From: Burkholderiales bacterium
GTDB lineage: Bacteria; Pseudomonadota; Gammaproteobacteria; Burkholderiales; SG8-41
Assembly (NCBI GenBank): GCA_020854035.1
Contig: JADZGE010000078.1
Location: 26,767 to 90,766 of the forward strand
Direction: 5' to 3'
Length of the DNA stretch: 64,000 bases
The translations under genes were made by a program, and so were the position numbers. This document shows, piece by piece, positions 26,966 through 35,022 of this stretch. The notes under the pieces were generated by a model that was given only the letters and a program-made list of their open reading frames with translations, was not told where the DNA came from and made no database searches. How positions within the stretch are numbered: the first letter of the stretch is position 1; every line of letters starts with the position of its first letter.

Positions 26966-27400
26966 ATGTCGATCGACTGGAACGCTTTCACCCCTGTCCC
27001 CGCGCTGATCGGCGGCGCGCTGATCGGCGCCGCGGCGGCGCTCTTCGTCGTGCTGAACGGCCGCATCGCCGGGGTGAGCGGCATCCTCGGCGGGCTGCTG
27101 AGGCCCGCGGCGGGCGATGTCGGCTGGCGGATCGCCTTCGTCGCCGGCCTCGTCGCCGCGCCGATCGCCTACGCCGAGTTCGCACCCCGGCCGGAGATCC
27201 GCGTCGATGCGGGCTACGCGATGCTGATCGTCGCGGGGCTGCTCGTCGGCGTCGGCACGCGCTACGGAGCGGGCTGCACGAGCGGGCACGGCGTGTGCGG
27301 CATCTCGCGGCTCTCGCCGCGTTCGATCGTCGCGACGCTCGCCTTCATGGCCGCCGGGTTCGCCACGGTGTTCGTGGCGCGCCACCTGACGGGCGCGTGA
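26966..27400 (+). CDS. YeeE/YedE (DUF395) sulfur-transport family membrane protein, N-terminal-half subunit
   Basis: A 144-residue membrane protein with four hydrophobic segments. RYGAGCTSGHGVCGISRLS is the conserved YeeE/YedE motif, whose cysteines are thought to relay thiosulfate or sulfide-type sulfur across the membrane. It corresponds to the first half of the full-length transporter; the second half is encoded by the next gene seven bases downstream. The split two-gene form is common in proteobacteria, often beside sulfur-oxidising or rhodanese genes, none of which is seen here. Confidence 0.88.
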   Translation: MSIDWNAFTPVPALIGGALIGAAAALFVVLNGRIAGVSGILGGLLRPAAGDVGWRIAFVAGLVAAPIAYAEFAPRPEIRVDAGYAMLIVAGLLVGVGTRYGAGCTSGHGVCGISRLSPRSIVATLAFMAAGFATVFVARHLTGA

Positions 27401-27407
27401 GGCGGAC

Positions 27408-27839
27408 GTGTACACGGCAGCCTCGTTCGCCGCCGGGCTCGTCTTCGGCTTCGGCCTGATCGTCGCCGGGATGGCGAACCCGGCCAAGGTGCTCGCGTTT
27501 CTCGATCTCTCGGGAAACTGGGATCCCTCCCTTGCGCTCGTGATGGCGGGCGCGATCGTCGTGGGCGCGGGGGCCTTCGCCCTCATGCGCGGCAAGAGGC
27601 GTTCGCTCCTCGGCGCGCCGCTCCTGTTGCCCACCGCGCGGGACATCGACCGGCGGCTCGTGATCGGCAGCCTCGTGTTCGGCATCGGCTGGGGCCTCGC
27701 CGGGATCTGCCCGGGGCCCGCGCTGGTGCTCGCCGGGACGGGCATCGCGAAGGGCTGGATCTTCCTCGCCGCGATGCTGGCGGGGAACGCGATCTTCGAG
27801 GTTGCCGAGTCGGCGGGCCGCCGGGCGCGGAAAACCTAG
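27408..27839 (+). CDS. YeeE/YedE family membrane protein, C-terminal-half subunit
   Basis: A 143-residue membrane protein starting at GTG 27408, with GAGG about six bases upstream. GLIVAGMANPAKVLAFLDLS and WGLAGICPGPALVLAGTG are the two conserved motifs of the second half of YeeE-type transporters, including a cysteine in GICPGP. It follows its partner by seven bases and should assemble with it. The gene ends 62 bases before the convergent ABC-F gene, with a family C repeat between them. Confidence 0.87.
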   Translation: MYTAASFAAGLVFGFGLIVAGMANPAKVLAFLDLSGNWDPSLALVMAGAIVVGAGAFALMRGKRRSLLGAPLLLPTARDIDRRLVIGSLVFGIGWGLAGICPGPALVLAGTGIAKGWIFLAAMLAGNAIFEVAESAGRRARKT

Positions 27840-27852
27840 TTGGCAGGAATTT

Positions 27853-27929
27853 GCCGCAGAGGCACGGAGGCCGCGGAGAGGATCCGGATCAGGTCGGCTG
27901 TCACCGCGCCCTCCGCGTCACCGCGGTGA
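27853..27929. repeat. Imperfect inverted repeat (family C)
   Basis: The left arm GCCGCAGAGGCACGGAGGCC (from 27853) pairs imperfectly with the right arm CCGCGCCCTCCGCGTCACCG around 27903-27922. The right arm runs into the 3' end of the convergent ABC-F gene. Confidence 0.5.
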
Positions 27930-29922
27930 TATCGCCCTGGCCGGCCGTCTCGAGCCGCTCCAGTTCTTCCTGCAGCGCCAGCCATTCCGTTTCGAGCTCT
28001 TCGAGCTCGCGCACGAGGTAGGCCTGGTCCACCAGCAACGCCTTCAGCGCATCCCTGCCTTCGCCCGCGTACGCGGACGGGTCGGCGAGTTGCGCGTCGA
28101 GCGCGGACCTGCGGGCGGTGAGCTTCGCCATGCTCTCTTCCAGCCGCTTCACGCGCGATTCGATGGGCTTGCGCGCCGCCGAACGGCGCTGGCGGTCTTC
28201 GGCCTGCGTGCGCTTCTCCGCCCGGCGCTCCGCCGCCGGCGCCGCGGGCGCGGGTTCGCGCCCGGGGACCGCGCCGGCTTCCTCGCGCGGCGCAACCGGA
28301 CCGCCTGCCTCGCCGCCGCCGCCGAGCTTGGTGCGGAAGAGCCAGTCCCGGTAGTCGTCGAGGTCGCCCTCGAAGGGGCGGAGCACCCCGTCGGCCACGA
28401 TCAGGAACTCGTTGGTCGTCGCGCGGAGCAGGTGCCGGTCGTGGGACACCAGCACGAGCGTACCTTCGAACTGCGCGAGCGCGACCGTCAACGCCTCGCG
28501 CGTCTCGAGATCGAGGTGGTTGGTCGGCTCGTCGAGGAGCAGGAGATTGGGGCGCTGCCAGACGATGAGCGCCAGCGCAAGGCGGGCCTTCTCGCCGCCG
28601 GAGAAGTTCGTGATCGGCCCGGTCGCCATGTCGCCGGGAAAGTTGAACGAACCGAGGTAGCTCCGCAGGTCCTGCTCGCGCACGGACTTTCCGTCGGGCG
28701 GCGCGAGACGCGCTAGGTGCCACAGCGGCGACTCGTCGTAGCGCAGCATGTCCACCTGGTGCTGCGCGAAGTAGCCGACCGCGAGGCCCCTGTTGAACGT
28801 CGCGCGTCCGGCGAGCGGCTGGAGCTCGCCCGCGATGGTCTTGATGAGCGTCGATTTTCCCGCCCCGTTCACCCCGAGCAGCCCGTAGCGCTCGCCGCTC
28901 CGCAGCGAGAAGCGTATGCCGCGAACGACGACGTGATCGGGGCCTCCCCCGCCGCGGTAGCCGGCGTCCACGTCTTCGAGCGTCAGCAGGGGATCGGGCG
29001 CCTTCAGCGGCTCGCGGAACTCGAAGGAGAAGGGCGCCGTGACGTGGAGCGGCGCGAGCTCCTCCATCCTCGCGAGCATCTTCATCCGGCTCTGCGCCTG
29101 CCGCGCCTTGGTCGCTTTCGCGCGGAAGCGGTCGATGAAGGACTCGAGGTGGGCGCGCTCGCGCTGCTGCTTCTCGTACTGCGCCTGCGCGAGCACCACC
29201 GCCGCCGCGCGCTGGGCCTCGAAGGCCGAGTAGTTGCCCCCGTATCGCCGGAGCTTCCGGTTGTCGATGTGCACCACCACGTCGACCACGCCGTCGAGGA
29301 AATCCCGGTCGTGCGAGACGACGATGAGGGTTCCCGGGTAGCGCTTGAGCCACTCCTCGACCCACAGGATCGCGTCGAGATCGAGGTGGTTGGTCGGCTC
29401 GTCGAGGAGCAAGAGGTCGGAGGGACACATGAGCGTCTGCGCGAGGTTCAACCGCATGCGCCAGCCGCCGGAGAAGCTCGCGACGGGCTCGTCCATCTGC
29501 CCGTGCGTGAAGCCGAGCCCGGCGAGGAGGCGCTCGGCGCGCGAGCGCGCGGTGTAGGCGTCCGCGTCCCCGAGCGCGGCGTGCAGCTCTCCCATGCGCA
29601 CGCCGTCGTGGGCGGCTTCCGCATCCGCCAGCTCCGCCTCGAGCCGTCGCAGCCGCGTGTCCCCGTCGACGGCGTAATCGAGCGCCGGTCGCGCGAGCGC
29701 GGGGGTTTCCTGCGCCACGTGCGCGACGCGCCAGCGCGCCGGGTAGTCCACGTCGCCGCGATCGGCGTGCAGTTCGTCGCGAAGCAGGGCGAAGAGGCTC
29801 GACTTGCCGGAGCCGTTCGCGCCGACGAGACCCACCTTCTCGCCGGGATTCACGGAAAGGTCGGCGGCTTCGAGCAGCACCTTGGCGCCGCGCCGGAGCG
29901 TGACCTGGGAGAGCCGGATCAT
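27901..29922 (-). CDS. ABC-F family ATPase, YheS-like
   Basis: A 673-residue ABC-F protein with two ATPase domains: GANGSGKSS, FSGGWRMRLNLAQTLM and LLLDEPTNHLDLDA in the first; GVNGAGKST, FSGGEKARLALALIV and LLLDEPTNHLDLET in the second. A basic linker (ARMEELAPLH region) lies between, and a glutamate/arginine-rich C-terminal extension with heptad-like leucines follows from about residue 555. Size and tail match YheS/Uup-type ribosome-associated factors rather than EttA. It is transcribed convergently with the sulfur transporter pair and lies 46 bases beyond the end of the repeat-protein gene upstream. Confidence 0.9.
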   Translation of the reverse strand: MIRLSQVTLRRGAKVLLEAADLSVNPGEKVGLVGANGSGKSSLFALLRDELHADRGDVDYPARWRVAHVAQETPALARPALDYAVDGDTRLRRLEAELADAEAAHDGVRMGELHAALGDADAYTARSRAERLLAGLGFTHGQMDEPVASFSGGWRMRLNLAQTLMCPSDLLLLDEPTNHLDLDAILWVEEWLKRYPGTLIVVSHDRDFLDGVVDVVVHIDNRKLRRYGGNYSAFEAQRAAAVVLAQAQYEKQQRERAHLESFIDRFRAKATKARQAQSRMKMLARMEELAPLHVTAPFSFEFREPLKAPDPLLTLEDVDAGYRGGGGPDHVVVRGIRFSLRSGERYGLLGVNGAGKSTLIKTIAGELQPLAGRATFNRGLAVGYFAQHQVDMLRYDESPLWHLARLAPPDGKSVREQDLRSYLGSFNFPGDMATGPITNFSGGEKARLALALIVWQRPNLLLLDEPTNHLDLETREALTVALAQFEGTLVLVSHDRHLLRATTNEFLIVADGVLRPFEGDLDDYRDWLFRTKLGGGGEAGGPVAPREEAGAVPGREPAPAAPAAERRAEKRTQAEDRQRRSAARKPIESRVKRLEESMAKLTARRSALDAQLADPSAYAGEGRDALKALLVDQAYLVRELEELETEWLALQEELERLETAGQGDITAVTRRAR

Positions 29923-29968
29923 GGGCGGCGCCGGTGCGAGGAGCGCATCGTGGAATGCATGCGCCGGC

Positions 29969-31813
29969 TCAACGGCCGGCGCGGGTGCACGCGTCGGCGT
30001 CGCCCAGGACGCAGCCGCGGCGCAGGTAGTCCTGTTCGCGCGCGGAGGACAGTGTCGCGGCGCGCGTGCACGCGAACGCCATGCCGTCGTCGCAGACGCG
30101 TGCGTAGAGCCCGAAAGCCTTCTCCCTGTCCGGCGCGATGCCCTCGCCCGCGGCGAGCAGGCGCGCCGCGATGAAGCACGCGGTGCGGTCGCCGAGTTCG
30201 CAGGCACGCCCGTAGAGCGCCGCGGCGCGCGCGGCGTCGCGAGGGAGGTCGGCCCGCGCGGCGCGCGCGGTCGAGCGGGAGCGCGGCTTCTCAGCCCGCG
30301 CCTTGCGACCCGACTCGTGCATTTCCGCGGCGTGGCGGCACCCCTCCGCGCGGCCGAGCTCGCAGGCTTTCTCGTACGCGCCCGCGGCGCCGATCACGTC
30401 GCGTTCGGCGTCGAGCCCTCGCGCGAGTTCCCGGGCGAGCGAGACGCACGAGCGTGCGTCGTCGAGCGTGCAGCCGCGCTCGAACGCGGCGAGCGCCGAG
30501 CGGTTCATCCGCGCCGCGGGCGGTTGATCCTCGCGCAGGCCCGCCTGCCGTGCCTTGCGCCGCCACTCGTAGCCGGCGAGGAAGCACTCCTCGCCGCGGC
30601 CGCCCGCGCATCCCGCCTCGAAGCGCTGCGGTGCCGCGGCCTCCGGCAGCCCCCGGAGAACCGCGTCCTCCCCATCCTGCGTCGCCGGACCTCGCGCGAG
30701 CGCGTGGTCCATCCATGCCGGGGCACCATCCGTCAACCCGAGCCGGTAGATGCGAAAGCGGGTGATACGGCCGGTGCGATCCGGGCTGTCCGAGAGATAA
30801 GCGTAGCCCTCGCCGTTCTCGCCCGCCACGCGCTCCGCGCCGTTCTCGCGCAGCCGGCGCTGCGCGACGACGCACGGCGCGATGTCCGCAAACCGCCGGG
30901 GATAACCCTTCGTCTCCTCGCGGGCGGCGTACTCCCAGGCGCACCAGGCGATCGCGCGCTCGGGATCGAGCACCGATGCGCAGGTCGGCGGATTCTCGGG
31001 CGGCCGATTCTCACCGGCGCCGAGACCGAAGAGGCTCGTGCCGTCCGCTACTATCGTGTCGAACCCGGTGGCGCGAAAGCGCAGCGGCTGCGCGCAGACA
31101 AGGTAAGCGGCGCGGCGCCCATCCGCGGCGGGAAGCGCGGCAAGGTAGGTGAACCGGTAGCCGCTCGCATCGCCCATACGCGCGGCGGCCTCGGGGCAGT
31201 CATCGAGCCGGGCGGGGTAGCCGCCGGCGCGCCGGCCCGCGAGGCAGGACTGCAAGAGCTTCAGCGTCTCCTGCGCGGCGCGGGCGTTGGCCGCGGCCTG
31301 CGCGCTGCGGGCCTTGAACGCCGCCGCCTGCCAGTTGTAGTAAACGAGGCTCGCCGCGGCGACGGCGGCCGGCAGCGCGAAAGCAAGGAGCCACGCCGTC
31401 GCCGGCGCCGCGCCGGCTGCGGACCTGGCGGGCGCGCGGCGCAGCCCGGCGGCAGCGACGGCGGCGAGCGGCAGTTGCGCGAGCGCGCCGAGCGCGAGCG
31501 CGATGACCTGCTCTTCCTTGTCGCGGTTGCCGAGCGTGAAGGCGCCGAAGAGCACGGCCATCGCCGCGAGCGGCAGCGCCCACACCGCGTTGACGAGCGC
31601 CGTTCCGAGCGCAAGGCGCAGTCCCGCTCCGCCGTCGCGCCACGCGAGCAGAGCCGAAACGGTGCAATAAGGAAGCGCCAGCGCGCCGAAGTAGAGCAGC
31701 ACGAAACGCCCGGAATCGGGCAGCAGGCGCGTCTGCGGCACCACCCAGTATGCGTACCAGCCGATCGTTGCGAGAGTGACGAGCGCGAGAACTGCCGCGA
31801 GAATCCGGGTCAT
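29969..31813 (-). CDS. Membrane protein with C-terminal cysteine-rich Sel1-like repeats
   Basis: A 614-residue protein. Residues 1-160 contain four hydrophobic segments with a basic loop; residues 160-410 form a soluble domain with scattered cysteines; residues 430-614 hold TPR/Sel1-like helical repeats, each carrying a paired cysteine signature: CTLDDARSC, CELGRAEGC, CELGDRTAC, CDDGMAFAC and CVLGDADAC. That spacing resembles the helix-locking disulfides of exported cysteine-rich Sel1 proteins, so the repeat domain probably lies outside the cytoplasm. Such repeats bind protein partners. The ATG at 31813 precedes the first membrane helix; the same frame continues open further upstream only because it is antisense to the transporter gene. 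Confidence 0.75.
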   Translation of the reverse strand: MTRILAAVLALVTLATIGWYAYWVVPQTRLLPDSGRFVLLYFGALALPYCTVSALLAWRDGGAGLRLALGTALVNAVWALPLAAMAVLFGAFTLGNRDKEEQVIALALGALAQLPLAAVAAAGLRRAPARSAAGAAPATAWLLAFALPAAVAAASLVYYNWQAAAFKARSAQAAANARAAQETLKLLQSCLAGRRAGGYPARLDDCPEAAARMGDASGYRFTYLAALPAADGRRAAYLVCAQPLRFRATGFDTIVADGTSLFGLGAGENRPPENPPTCASVLDPERAIAWCAWEYAAREETKGYPRRFADIAPCVVAQRRLRENGAERVAGENGEGYAYLSDSPDRTGRITRFRIYRLGLTDGAPAWMDHALARGPATQDGEDAVLRGLPEAAAPQRFEAGCAGGRGEECFLAGYEWRRKARQAGLREDQPPAARMNRSALAAFERGCTLDDARSCVSLARELARGLDAERDVIGAAGAYEKACELGRAEGCRHAAEMHESGRKARAEKPRSRSTARAARADLPRDAARAAALYGRACELGDRTACFIAARLLAAGEGIAPDREKAFGLYARVCDDGMAFACTRAATLSSAREQDYLRRGCVLGDADACTRAGR

Positions 31814-31885
31814 GAACGTCCACCGAGCAAGGGGCGGATTGTACGCGCAAAGGCCGGTTCGCAGGGCCCGCGGCGCGCTCCCTGT

Positions 31886-33391
31886 ATGATGAGCGGCGCG
31901 CGCGCTTCCATGAGCACCGGTCACGACACGCCACAGCACCCGCCCGGCGACACCGCGGGAACCCGGGTGACGCGCCGGGAGTTCCTCGTTCTCTTCTCGG
32001 CCTTGTTCCTGCCGATGTTCCTCGCGGCGGTGGACCAGACGCTGCTCGCCACCGCCACTCCCGCGATCGCGGCTTCCCTCGGCGGCCTGCGGGACACGTC
32101 GTGGATCGTGGTGGGCTACCTCATCGCGGCGGCGACGATTGTGCCCGTCTACGGGCGGCTCGGCGACAGCCGTGGCCGTCGCAACATGCTGCTCGTGGCG
32201 CTCGCCGTCTTCGCGGCGGGCTCGGCCGCCTGCGCGCTCGCGCAGTCGCTGCCGCAGCTCGTGGCGGCGCGCATCCTCCAGGGGCTGGGCGGCGGCGGCA
32301 TGATGATGCTCTCGCACGCGCTGATCGGCGAAATGGTGCCCCCGATCGATCGCGTCCGGTTCCAGGGGTATCTCGTGATCGTGTTCACGACCGCCAGCGT
32401 GAGCGGCCCGGTCATCGGCGGGCTCGTCGTCACGGCCGTGAGCTGGCGCTGGCTCTTCCTCGCCAATCTGCCGCTCGCCGCCTTCGCTGCGTGGCGCCTC
32501 TCGCGCCTGCCGCGGGGCGACCGGCATCCACCGCAGGGCGGCGACCCGGATGTCGCCGGCCACGTGCTCTTCGCGCTGAGCGCGATGACCGGGCTCTTCT
32601 GGCTTACGTCCGTGGGGCATCGCTTTTCCTGGGGTTCGACGGAGAGTCTCGCGCTCGGGGGCGCCGCGGCCATCTCGTTCGTCGCGCTCACCCTGAACGA
32701 GCGCCACCGGCGCACGCCGTTTCTCCCCGTGGATCTCCTGCGCGACAAGGTGATCAGGCTGTCGGTGGTGCTCGTGATGTTCTTCGCGGCGTGCATGTTC
32801 GCGGTGATCTTCCTGCTGCCGATCTACCTGCAGCTCGGTCACCGGGTGAGCCCGGCGCTCTCGGGCCTCCTGCTCCTGCCGGTGACCGCCGGCCAGGTGA
32901 CCGCGGCGATGATCGCCTCGCGCGTTCTCCGGCGCACCGGCAACCCGTACCCGATTCCCATCGTCGGCATGTCGGTCTCGAGCGCGGGCCTGCTGCTGCT
33001 CGGCTTGCTGCCCTCTCACTTTGCGCTGACGGCGGTGCTGGGAGTCGTGACGGGGCTCGGGCTCGGCACGGTGATGCCCGTGAGCCAGTTGCTCGTGCAG
33101 GTTCGGGCGGGACGCCCGCGCCTGGGGGCCGTCAGCGCGCTCAGCGCGCTCTTCCGGAACACGGGCGGCGCGGCCGGAACCGCGCTGATCGGCACGCTGG
33201 TCTTCACGATGATACCGGGCGCCGATCGCCACTCGCTCGCCGCCGGCGCGGGCGGGTTCGACACGGCGAGCGTGATCCGCGCCTTCCACTGGACCTTCGT
33301 CGTCACGGCGGTGGTGGCGGCGCTCGCCGCGTGCATCGCGAGCCGGATACCGAGGGTTCGGCTGTGGGAGGCGAAGCGCGGTCCGGAATGA
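31886..33391 (+). CDS. MFS drug-export family transporter (DHA2/EmrB-like)
   Basis: A 501-residue protein with about 14 hydrophobic segments. AAVDQTLLATATPAIAASLG is the first-helix signature of the EmrB/QacA group and GRLGDSRGRRNM the loop 2-3 motif. These are proton-driven exporters of hydrophobic compounds. There is no adjacent EmrA membrane-fusion gene. Start choice is uncertain: ATG codons at 31886, 31889 and 31910 are all in frame and none has a good ribosome binding site. The stop codon overlaps the ATG of an aldo-keto reductase fragment (ATGA at 33388-33391). Confidence 0.88.
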   Translation: MMSGARASMSTGHDTPQHPPGDTAGTRVTRREFLVLFSALFLPMFLAAVDQTLLATATPAIAASLGGLRDTSWIVVGYLIAAATIVPVYGRLGDSRGRRNMLLVALAVFAAGSAACALAQSLPQLVAARILQGLGGGGMMMLSHALIGEMVPPIDRVRFQGYLVIVFTTASVSGPVIGGLVVTAVSWRWLFLANLPLAAFAAWRLSRLPRGDRHPPQGGDPDVAGHVLFALSAMTGLFWLTSVGHRFSWGSTESLALGGAAAISFVALTLNERHRRTPFLPVDLLRDKVIRLSVVLVMFFAACMFAVIFLLPIYLQLGHRVSPALSGLLLLPVTAGQVTAAMIASRVLRRTGNPYPIPIVGMSVSSAGLLLLGLLPSHFALTAVLGVVTGLGLGTVMPVSQLLVQVRAGRPRLGAVSALSALFRNTGGAAGTALIGTLVFTMIPGADRHSLAAGAGGFDTASVIRAFHWTFVVTAVVAALAACIASRIPRVRLWEAKRGPE

Positions 33392-33918
33392 CGGACGCAT
33401 CGCGCAAGGGCGTGGCCGCCGCCTGCGGGCGCTCGCTCGCGCGCCTGAGGACGGACCGCCTCGACTGCTACCTCCTGCACTGGCGGGGTCGGCACCCGCT
33501 CGAGGAAACCATCGACGCGTTCGGGAAGCTCCAGGCGCAGGGCAAGATACTCTCCTGGGGCGTGAGCAACTTCGACGTGGCCGACCTCGACGCCGCGCGG
33601 AAGATCGCCGGCGCCGGCCGCATCGCCTGCAACCAGGTGCTCTATCATCTCGCCGAGCGCGCGATCGAGCACGTAGTCATCCCGCGGTGCGAGAAGAACG
33701 GCGCGACCGTGGTGGCCTACGGCCCGTACGGGCACGACAACTTCCCGGCTAAACGCTCGGCGGGCCGGGAGGTGCTGGACGGTATCGCCGCCAGGCACGT
33801 TGCGACCGCGCGCCAGGTCGCGCTGCGTTTCCTCGTGCGGCGCCCGGCGCTGTTTACGATCCCGAAGGCGGCTGCCATACTTCGTTACCCATCACCGCCT
33901 CACTGGTCGCCCATATGA
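33388..33918 (+). pseudogene. Aldo/keto reductase core fragment
   Basis: The 176 codons begin inside an aldo-keto reductase barrel: the opening ASRKGVAAACGRSLARL corresponds to the helix after strand 4, then LDCYLLHW carries the active-site histidine region, and WGVSNFDVADL and CNQVLYHLAER follow as usual. The N-terminal third with the catalytic Asp, Tyr and Lys is missing, and the C-terminus breaks off after TIPKAA into unrelated sequence. The protein cannot be an active reductase. The fragment appears fused by deletion onto the transporter stop codon, and its own stop overlaps the next ATG by four bases. Confidence 0.7.
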
Positions 33919-34907
33919 GCGAGCGTTCCGCCAGGCGGATTCTTGTTTCTCTGACGATCGCCGCGACGCTCGCGCCGGTCACGGCGGGCGCGCAAGGCTG
34001 GAAGCCGGAGCGGCCGGTGGAGATCATCGTGCCGAGCACGCCCGGCGGCGGCCTCGACCGCACCGGGCGGCTTCTCGTGCGCGTCATGCAAGAGCGCAAG
34101 CTCTCGGACCAGCCGGTCAACGTGGTGAACAAGCCGGGGGGCACGGGGGCGGTGGCGCTCGCCTACCTCTCGCAGCACGCGGGAGATGCGCATTTCGGCA
34201 TGATCGTCGGACAGGCGCTCCTCACCAACCACATCATGGGCCGCAGCAGACTGCACCACTCCGAGTTCACGCCGCTCGCCATCGTGAACGTGGAGTACGT
34301 GGCGCTTTCGGTCCGGGCCGAGTCCCCGTTGAAGAGCGCGAAGGAAGTGATCGAGCGGTTAAGGAAGGATCCGGGCGCGCTCTCGGTCGCGGTCGGCACC
34401 GGTATCGGCACCGCGACGCAGACGGCCTACGCGCACGCGATGTTCGCGGCCGGAGTGGACGTGAAGAGAATCAAGCAGGTGACCTTCGGCTCGGGCGGCG
34501 AATCGATGGCGGCGCTGCTCGGCGGCCACATCGACGCCTCGTCCTCCCCCGTATCCTCGATCATCGCGAACCTGCGCGCGGGACGGGTGCGGGTGCTCGC
34601 CGTGAGCGCGCCGCAGCGCCGGCCGGGCGATCTCGCGGAAGTGCCGGCCTGGAACGAACTCGGCGTGAAGAGCGCGGTGGAGGTGTGGCGGGCGCTCGCC
34701 GGTCCCAGGGGGCTCACCGCGGCGCAGATCGCGTACTGGGATGCCGCGACGGCGCGCGTGGTGGCCGATCCGGAGTGGAAGAAGGAGCTGGAGAGAAGCC
34801 TCGCGGACGCGGGGTACAGGAACAGCGCCGCGACGGCCGAGCACTGGCGGCGGGAGGAAGCGGAAATGCGCGCGCTCTACACGGAGCTCGGTCTCGCGAA
34901 GCAGTGA
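33915..34907 (+). CDS. Tripartite tricarboxylate transporter (Bug-type) substrate-binding protein, divergent
   Basis: A 330-residue periplasmic protein with a signal peptide (cleavage near VTAGA). The first loop VPSTPGGGLDRTGRLL and the VVNKPGGTGAVAL turn are typical of the TctC branch. The DGYT motif is absent, replaced by a DAHFGMIVGQALLTN stretch, which marks it as a different subgroup from the others in the window. Its ATG overlaps the end of the aldo-keto reductase fragment. No permease genes are nearby. It ends just before a family C repeat and the convergent glnS gene. Confidence 0.85.
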   Translation: MSERSARRILVSLTIAATLAPVTAGAQGWKPERPVEIIVPSTPGGGLDRTGRLLVRVMQERKLSDQPVNVVNKPGGTGAVALAYLSQHAGDAHFGMIVGQALLTNHIMGRSRLHHSEFTPLAIVNVEYVALSVRAESPLKSAKEVIERLRKDPGALSVAVGTGIGTATQTAYAHAMFAAGVDVKRIKQVTFGSGGESMAALLGGHIDASSSPVSSIIANLRAGRVRVLAVSAPQRRPGDLAEVPAWNELGVKSAVEVWRALAGPRGLTAAQIAYWDAATARVVADPEWKKELERSLADAGYRNSAATAEHWRREEAEMRALYTELGLAKQ

Positions 34908-34927
34908 TCCGCAGGGCCCCGAATCAT

Positions 34928-35008
34928 CCGCGGAGACGCAGGGGACGCGGAGGGAGACGGCGGGCGGCAAGCAGTGCGCCTTTCTCCGCGGCCTCCGCGT
35001 CCGCCTGG
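34928..35008. repeat. Inverted repeat (family C) between convergent genes
   Basis: CCGCGGAGACGCAGGGGACG (from 34928) pairs imperfectly with TCTCCGCGGCCTCCGCGTCC (34983-35002). It fills the spacer between the binding-protein stop at 34907 and the glnS stop at 35023 and may serve as a bidirectional terminator. Confidence 0.6.
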
Positions 35009-35022
35009 CAAAACCGTCGGCG

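Noticed and set aside
31814..33400. Very long minus-strand open frame upstream of the cysteine-rich repeat protein
   Set aside because: It is exactly antisense to the MFS transporter, is arginine/glutamate/histidine-rich without any fold, and starts before the credible ATG at 31813. It is a high-GC shadow frame.
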